Position numbers and translations under genes: made by a program
Source of the DNA: Lepidostoma basale
Lineage: Eukaryota > Arthropoda > Insecta > Trichoptera > Lepidostomatidae
NCBI GenBank assembly: GCA_022606425.2
Contig: JAHDVF020000992.1
Span: 1,426,001 to 1,490,000, forward strand
Length of the DNA stretch: 64,000 nucleotides
Direction of reading: 5' to 3'
Shown here: piece by piece, positions 58,025 to 64,000 of the stretch
Layout: the number at the start of each line of letters is the position of its first letter
How positions within the stretch are numbered: the first letter of the stretch is position 1
Notes under the pieces: model-generated
What the model saw: only the letters and a program-made list of their open reading frames with translations
The model's database searches: none
What the model was told of the DNA's origin: nothing

Positions 58025-58400
58025 TTTATTATTTCTTCTTCTTCGTCTTCAGCCTGTCCTAGACGTAGACCTCCTATCGAATTTTCCACTTCATTCTATC
58101 CTGAGCGATCCGCATCCAGGCACTTCCTGCACTCTTCCGGATATCGTCGCGCCAACGCAACTGTGGGCGCCCAACTCCACGCTTTGCCGTTCTCAGGGAC
58201 CAGCGCAGCAGTCGTCTTGTTCACTATTCATCTGGTTCACGAGCGATGTGTCCCGCTCAACGCCGCTTAAGGGTTTCGGCCAACTTATGTCCTCATTCCT
58301 GATTCTGTCCCGCAAAGCTAATGGGTATGCCCCCATGTTAGTTGTCCCGCAAAGCTAATGCAGATGATGGGTACCCAACATGGGTCTCTCCATTGCTCTC
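58025..58400 (-). pseudogene. RTE-like LINE 3' end
   Basis: The minus strand reads GVGRPQLRWRDDIRKSAGSA, WMRIAQDRMKWKIR and ends in an AAGAAG tail (58036-58047 as CTTCTTC). C-terminus of an RTE-like polyprotein; frameshifted upstream. Confidence 0.75.
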
Positions 58401-58504
58401 TGTGTGACTCTCAGCTTGTTGGCAATTTTTGTTGACGTAAACACTGGATCATTTTATATTATTAATTTTAATAGTTATATTATCAGCGAACATATTGTCC
58501 AAAG

Positions 58505-58705
58505 AGCCTTAAGTATTCCCACAAAATCAAGAGGAAGACGCAGCCCACTGGCAACATGGTGGGCCAACATATAAAAGGAGCTGCGACATGAGACTCTGAC
58601 AGTGGAGATAAGCCAGGATATAAATGTTTGGCGTCTTCGTACGAGGAGGGCCGACCATAGATGATGGGAAATGGCAAAGGGAAAGAGAGAGATTATATTT
58701 ATTTG
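58505..58705 (+). pseudogene. LINE 3' end, another family
   Basis: RGRRSPLATWWANI, stop, KELRHETLTVEISQDINVWR, RTRRADHR, then GGAAATGGCAAAGGGAAAGA. Style of RTE-like C-termini. Confidence 0.6.
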
Positions 58706-59554
58706 GGGATGGCATGTTTCGGTTTGCTACGGCATTTAATAATTAGTTCTAGTAAGCTGAACAAAATAGAAGTTTTAATGTAAATTTTTTAATTTTGAAA
58801 TTAAAGTTAATAAATAATATTCATGTAAATAATTAAAAAAAGTGTCGCTAACCGAGGTGCTGATTTAATGATATAAGCAGTAGAAAAATAAAACAGGTAC
58901 AGAAAATGAATGTCGTTGCAATGGTTCGAATAGAACATTAAACATGAAGTTGTGATCCATAGAGAAATCGACACAAGAAGAGTGATTCGTTTGGAAAACT
59001 CTAAGCGAAGGTGTGAGTCATTTAGAAACGATATGCGGAAGAACTGTTCTGTGTATCTCTAATTGAAGTATGTGTGCATATTAATGATGTTTAGAGAAAC
59101 TGAAAATTGGTCGCAAAAATAATTCCGTCGAAAGTATTTATAAAAATCGAATGGAACTGTTTTTCCAGATTTATTCAAAGGGAACTAATGGAAGTCGTAA
59201 GTAAATCATAAAAGTGTTTATTATTTTCCGTAGCTTCGGGCGGAAGTGTAACGGCCGAGTCAAATGAGGGTGATTAAGGAAAACCGTCCAGATTTGCATA
59301 TTGCTGCTCTATGGTAGATAACAGTGTTCAGTGAAGTCCCATAATAGAACGATAACAATTTTCACTAAATTCGATAGACGCATATTTTTCTCCAAGACTT
59401 TGGTTGCTTTTATTTTTTTTCATAAAATAAAATTTTGGATCTATTAAAGTAATCCGTGAAGTGTATTTTTCAATACGAAGTATCATAATAATAATAATAA
59501 TAATAAGATAATCAAATGATTTTAATGAAATCTCTTGATGGAAATTCATTTTGA
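58706..59554. other. Unassigned
   Basis: No gene. (ATA)n run at 59485-59503. Confidence 0.35.
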
Positions 59555-59720
59555 ATAATAATTAAATAAAACGAGGTTTTTTAACTACTTCCACTTATGT
59601 CTTTATTTCGACAGCGACCAGTTTCGCCTGGCTCGCTGGCATCGACGAGCCTGGCGAAACCGGTCGCTGTCGAAATAAATACAAAAGTGGAAGTAGTTAA
59701 AAAACATCGTTTTATTAAAT
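59555..59720. repeat. Palindrome, family A
   Basis: Arms of about 75 bases, AATAATTAAATAAAACGAGG to its reverse, each with CAGCGACC.GTTTCGCC and CTCGCTGGC. Near perfect. Confidence 0.85.
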
Positions 59721-59794
59721 TATTATCTAATAATTATAATTGTATTTTTTTTTGTATGTCGTGCGAACTTAATTACTGTATACAATTTGTTTTT

Positions 59795-59930
59795 GTAGCG
59801 AATCTATCACCATTTTATTGTCACGTGAATTCTACACCAGACCAAAGACAATTTGCCGGGAATCGATCCCGGGACCTTCGGTGTGGCAGTCATGGCTCTT
59901 ACAACTTTGCCACGAAGGTCGTCATTATAT
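59795..59930 (-). repeat. tRNA-derived SINE copy
   Basis: Reversed: GTGGCAAAGTTGTAAGAGCC (A box), GGGATCGATTCCCGGC (B box), AATTGTCTTTGGTCTGGTGT, ATAAAATGGTGATAGATTCG. Confidence 0.8.
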
Positions 59931-60779
59931 ACGCATGTTCTCGTAAATGTGTTTAATGTTTAACAAAATAAATGTAATGTTTTTGTGAATGTCTTTCTTA
60001 GAATTTCGGGTTCTGTTTTTATCGTTTCACTTGTGTTATTATTGTTTAAAATAACTAATGTCGTTTTGTCTGTCAAAGTAGTTCTTCTTCTTTCTTCCAG
60101 TGGCAAGGCCTAACTCGTATCTCTAATCTTCTCTTGCCACTGTACTGGGAGATTTGGCCAACATCGTGTCGTTTACAGGGGCCTCGGGTGATATTTTTAG
60201 TAACATCACACGCGGAGGTACTTTACTGGCCCCCATAAAAGCAGGATGTATGTAGGAAATAAAGTAATTTTATTACTATTCAAAATTTTTATGTATGATC
60301 GGTTACGTTCTGCTGACAAAGATTGGTACAATGACATTATTGGTTATGATAAAAAGTAGGATATTGAAATATTTTAACAGCTGTATTATATAAACATGGA
60401 AGAGCTTTCATCATGATTATCCGTGAAAATGAGAGATTTGAAATTTAGTTTAAGATTAAATAATGGTAAATGAGTATTCCAGTAGGTACAATATCCCGCG
60501 CGCCCATGCGCCGCGCCGGACTAATTTCTCGGAAGCTCGTTGTTTTCTGTTTTCCTCGAAATCGCATCCACGCTTAATGTATTCAGATCGCTGCTGTCGC
60601 AATGCTTATTTTAGCTCTTCAATACATCTGCATATCATTTTAGAACAGATCGTCATCTCAAATGTACGGGGAAACACACACTTTCCTTAATGAATTAAAC
60701 AAACGTTAATAAAATAAATTAATTTTAGATAAACTTAAGGCGTTCCACTGTGGAATTCCATAATGACGAATTTTTTATG
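59931..60779. other. Unassigned
   Basis: No gene. 60085-60190 may be another LINE end (CTTCTTCTTTCTTCCAGTGG), weakly supported. Confidence 0.3.
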
Positions 60780-60985
60780 AATTAAAACACTGATTTTTCC
60801 ACTTTTGAGTTTATTTTTCTCGACATGTTTCGAAGGCTTACACCTTCATCATCGGGAGAACGATATAAACTCCTATAAACTCGTTTATATCGTTCTCCCG
60901 ATGATGAAGGTGTAAGCCTTCTAAACATTTCGAGAAAAATAAACTCGAAAGTGCAAAAAACCGCGTTTTAATTCACAAAAAAAGT
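60780..60985. repeat. 200-bp palindrome, family B, hammerhead-like
   Basis: Arms of about 100 bases from GAATTAAAACACTGATTTTT to its reverse, centre near 60880. The left arm read on the minus strand has TTCTC, CCGATGA, hairpin GAAGG/CCTTC, GAAACATGTC and GAGAA. See findings. Confidence 0.85.
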
Positions 60986-62204
60986 TATTCGTTGCGTACA
61001 CGCACATAAACATTTTTTTTAAAAAGAAAATCATTTTAACATTGCTCAAAAAAAATTTCAAGTTATTTTATTATATTTTCTGTTGACTAATCCCTCCTTT
61101 TACTATGTTTACGTTATACATTCCTTAATAACAAAAATAATTTTGTAGTTTTTTTGTTATGAAAAAGCTCGAAGAGACACATTACCAAATTAAAGAAAAA
61201 CCTATGATAGTAAAGAGGCGATACTCATAGGGTTACATCGTAGGAGCAATGTGCAGACAGACAACGTAGAATATTTTCTATGCTCATTGCCCTGTATGGG
61301 TGCAATAGAACGTTAACACCACGAAGGAAAAACGATGATACAATAGTATTATACTTTTTAAACTTGAAAATATAATAAATCACACCTAATTTAGCTACAT
61401 TGTGTGAGAATATACCTTCATGAATTGTATTAAGTCAATGCTATACACGCAATATGAATATTTGAACAGAAGCATCATGAAGTTCTCGCAAATAACTTTA
61501 CCTTCCACGTGACGTCTCTATCAGTGCCCTTTGATCTCTTTGTATAAACACAATTTCAATAGTGGGCAAATAATGTTAGCGTATTATTACCGGTTTCTTA
61601 TATAATATTATTATTGACTTAATACATAATTGATTCAACTAGTTTTAAAGAAGTGGTGGCGCATTCACGGAATTGTAAAAAATTAACTAAACCAACTGAC
61701 GGGAATGGAATTGCAAATAACAACGACAGCAATGCAATGTCTTAAATTTTTTAAGAAAATATGAATTGTAAATTCAATGAGGTTATTATTTACTTATTTA
61801 ATACTAAGAAGCACACAACATTAATTAATTATAATTTTAGTGTTGAATTTTGCTAAAACGTGTTTTATGAATTAAAATCAAATACATATATGATAATATT
61901 TTACACTGTCCTTTGTATTCAAACTATTACAAATTCTAATACAAATTGTGATGAATCATGGCAGTGGGTCCTTGAGTGTTATTGTTTGTTCACGTATCAC
62001 TTGATTTAAACAGTTTCGCTTTAAGGTTACATTCCACCCTCGTGGACTGATATCGGTGACCTAGAAATCTCTGAAATACCCGAGATAGACTAAAACAAGG
62101 CCGATGAAAGAGCTGGGTATTCTGTATCAGTCCTGGAAAGCTCTTATTGGCCTCTATTCTCTCCTTTATTATTGTTATCCAAGAGTTTTGTATATTTTAA
62201 ATTA
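60986..62204. other. Unassigned
   Basis: AT-rich. No gene and no missing SLC17 exon found. Confidence 0.35.
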
Positions 62205-62340
62205 TTTTTAGATAAACTTAAGGCAACACCGCGGAATTCTATAATTATGAATTTTTAAGAAATAAACTTTTCGATTATTTTTCTCATCATGTTTCGGAGG
62301 TTTTATACCTACACCATCGGGAACGATACACTTCATGGGA
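62205..62340. repeat. Family B arm, degraded
   Basis: TCATCATGTTTCGGAGGTTT and ACACCATCGGGAACGATA, as in the left arm of 60780-60985. Confidence 0.55.
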
Positions 62341-62869
62341 TTCATTAAAAAAACAGAAACAAGTTTTTAAATTTGTGATCTCCACCAACACAAATAGACG
62401 TGTACGCGGCACAACTCGCGGAGTGATGAGGACAGCCAAGTTTGGTACGAGTAGTACTGCATCTGTCATGGCTCTAGGGATGCGAGTAGTCCGAGGAAGG
62501 CACGTCATTTACCCCTACCAATACCCTTACAAGAAGTCACTGCGGTTGATTTATTGAATCTAAACTGGAATTGCGACATGAAACTGGTTAAAATAAAACT
62601 GGCGCATACTAGTTACATTTTCTCTACATGTCCGACGTTAACTTGGTTAACGCAGTTAGTGAGTCCGTGTTAAATAGTCGTCAGTGTTTGTCAATCGGAA
62701 TTTGTTTGATAATTTCATCATCGAGATAATAGCGCTAACAACGCAGTCCGCCTAGGATTTTTCCCTTTTTAGTTTAAATGTAAATATTATTTTAACGGCG
62801 CTTATTTCAGTCACCGCAGAGAAAAGATTGACCAGATCTACCTGATCGGGATTTAATGAGCTTTTAAGG
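62341..62869. other. Unassigned
   Basis: An open stretch at 62375-62557 (RRVRGTTRGVMRTAKFGTSS) has no family that I know. Nothing else. Confidence 0.25.
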
Positions 62870-63178
62870 ATGTTAAACATCAGTCTACGAGACAGGAAAC
62901 GAAATAATGGATTAGAGAAATGATCAAAGTTAAAGGCCATATAGCGAGGACAACGGATGATCGGTGGACTAGATGCACCCTGGAGTGGCGATCGAGAACA
63001 GCCATAGAAAACCTGGCAGACCACAAGCCAGAAGGTCCGATGACATCAAGAGAGTGGCAGGAGATCAATGGCACAGAGCAGCGAGGGATAGAGAATTGTG
63101 GAAGTCGGGAAGGGAGGCCTTTGTTCAGCACTGGACGACTAATGGCTGATGATGATGATGATGCTGATGAATTTTTAT
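62870..63178 (+). pseudogene. RTE-like LINE 3' end with (GAT)n tail
   Basis: With shifts: SLRDRKRNNGLE, VKGHIARTTDDRWTRCTLEW, RRSDDIKRVAGDQWHRAARD-like and ALDD, then GATGATGATGATGATG. Same style as the insert at 9237-9427. Confidence 0.75.
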
Positions 63179-63187
63179 AAATCGAAA

Positions 63188-63400
63188 TAGACGACCTTCG
63201 TGGCAGAGTAGCAAGAGATTTTACTGCCATACCGAAGGTTTCGGGTTCGATTCCCTGCGAGGGCAATGTGATTCTTACACTGTCTTTGGTCTGGTGTAGA
63301 ATTCACGTGACAATAAAATGGCGATAGATTAGCTACCTATTACTTAAACAGATACAAATTGTGTACTGTAATAAGACTTTGTTCAAACGACCTGATGATA
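63188..63400 (+). repeat. tRNA-derived SINE copy
   Basis: GGCAGAGTAGCAAGAGATTT (A box), TCGGGTTCGATTCCCTGC (B box), CACTGTCTTTGGTCTGGTGT, ATAAAATGGCGATAGATTAG, then weaker GTTCAAACGACCTG. Confidence 0.85.
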
Positions 63401-64000
63401 AAATAAATAAATTACACAATGTTCAATTAATTTGAATTGAAATGAAACATATTGTATTTGGGGGTATGATATTTTCTTTCGAATGTTCGAGTGCGCCCGA
63501 TTACAATGAAGAGTGTATGGTAAAGATGAATGTTTAGCTGATTATTCTCAGCGATAGATTTTAATAAAAAATATATGACATAGCAAAAATATGATCTAAA
63601 GTGACAATGAAACACGTTACATCGAGAAACAGGCATTTCTGACTGAAATTATTAGCATTAGATTGAATTGTAGTTTCACATTATTTACACGTTGAAATGA
63701 CATAAACTCTAACACAAACTTATCACTCTATATGCTATTGAACATTGTTTTCGTAGTACACACAATTTATAGGCAATGGGTATTATTTGAAAAAAAAAAC
63801 ATTTTCCATATTTAAACTTCTAAAGCCGTTATTTTTTATTGTGATCCAAAGTTATTAAATATATTATCATATATAAGATCACTCGCAACGAGAATCAATG
63901 TTTTGATAATGTCTTAGGAAGGCGAAAACTGCCATTTCCATAAAATATAATACAATGGAGTGTCACAGTTGTACAGAGTCGATTGATATTTATGTAAATA
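63401..64000. other. Right edge
   Basis: No gene. 63893-63950 is a family E arm (TTAGGAAGGCGAAAACTGCC, then ATAAAATATAAT). The rest of the SLC17 gene should lie further right. Confidence 0.35.

Noticed and set aside
63188..63260. tRNA gene
   Set aside because: Same SINE head; no cloverleaf.
1..64000. CRISPR arrays or bacterial operons
   Set aside because: Repeats are dispersed transposons, not regularly spaced; genes are spliced and there are no operon-like gene runs.

Overview
The window looks like nuclear DNA of an insect, most probably a moth or butterfly. It is AT-rich, has spliced genes with long introns, and is crowded with insect-type transposons (mariner, IS630/Tc1-like, Mutator-like, hAT MITEs, Jockey, RTE-like and R1/LOA-like LINEs) and a tRNA-derived SINE. 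I saw no rRNA, true tRNA, CRISPR or bacterial operon. The order is inferred from gene and transposon style, not proved.

Three cellular genes can be read. (1) On the minus strand from the left edge to 6222 lies the 5' coding part of Bicaudal C: four exons (6142-6222, 5411-5564, 5201-5244, 466-535) whose splice phases join into one frame running into the first KH domain. The 4.7 kb intron between the last two holds a nest: a Mutator-like element (659-5161) with a mariner-like element (1451-2540) inserted in its transposase and an IS630-like element (3472-4882) nearer its 3' end. (2) On the plus strand 9886-11636 lies a two-exon gene for a 364-residue single-pass membrane protein that I do not recognise. 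(3) On the plus strand from 24087 to beyond the right edge lies an SLC17-type anion/phosphate transporter of the major facilitator superfamily. Seven coding exons (24087, 39917, 45509, 47497, 53381, 53674, 54409) give the first ~301 residues in one continuous frame; the C-terminal half is not in the window. A TATA-less Inr+DPE promoter at 15425 could be its start site.

The rest is intron or intergenic DNA with many repeats: 3' ends of several LINE families, SINE copies, three hAT MITEs with 8-bp target duplications, a 220-bp MITE pair, and an unnamed 280-bp repeat in three copies. Two LINE fragments sit inside older reverse transcriptase genes with exact target duplications.

The most interesting unexplained signal is a set of palindromic repeat families (around 7.5, 17, 19, 21.3-21.7, 25, 50.2, 54.9, 57.1, 59.6, 60.8, 62.3 and 63.9 kb). 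Different in sequence, they share one layout: a short hairpin, then GAAAC, a few bases and GTC. Some also keep a CTGANGA-like core and a closing stem. This resembles type I hammerhead ribozymes with a very short stem III, as known from Penelope-like elements and retrozymes. A second signal is the strong excess of the octamer TACGAGTA (21 sites on both strands).
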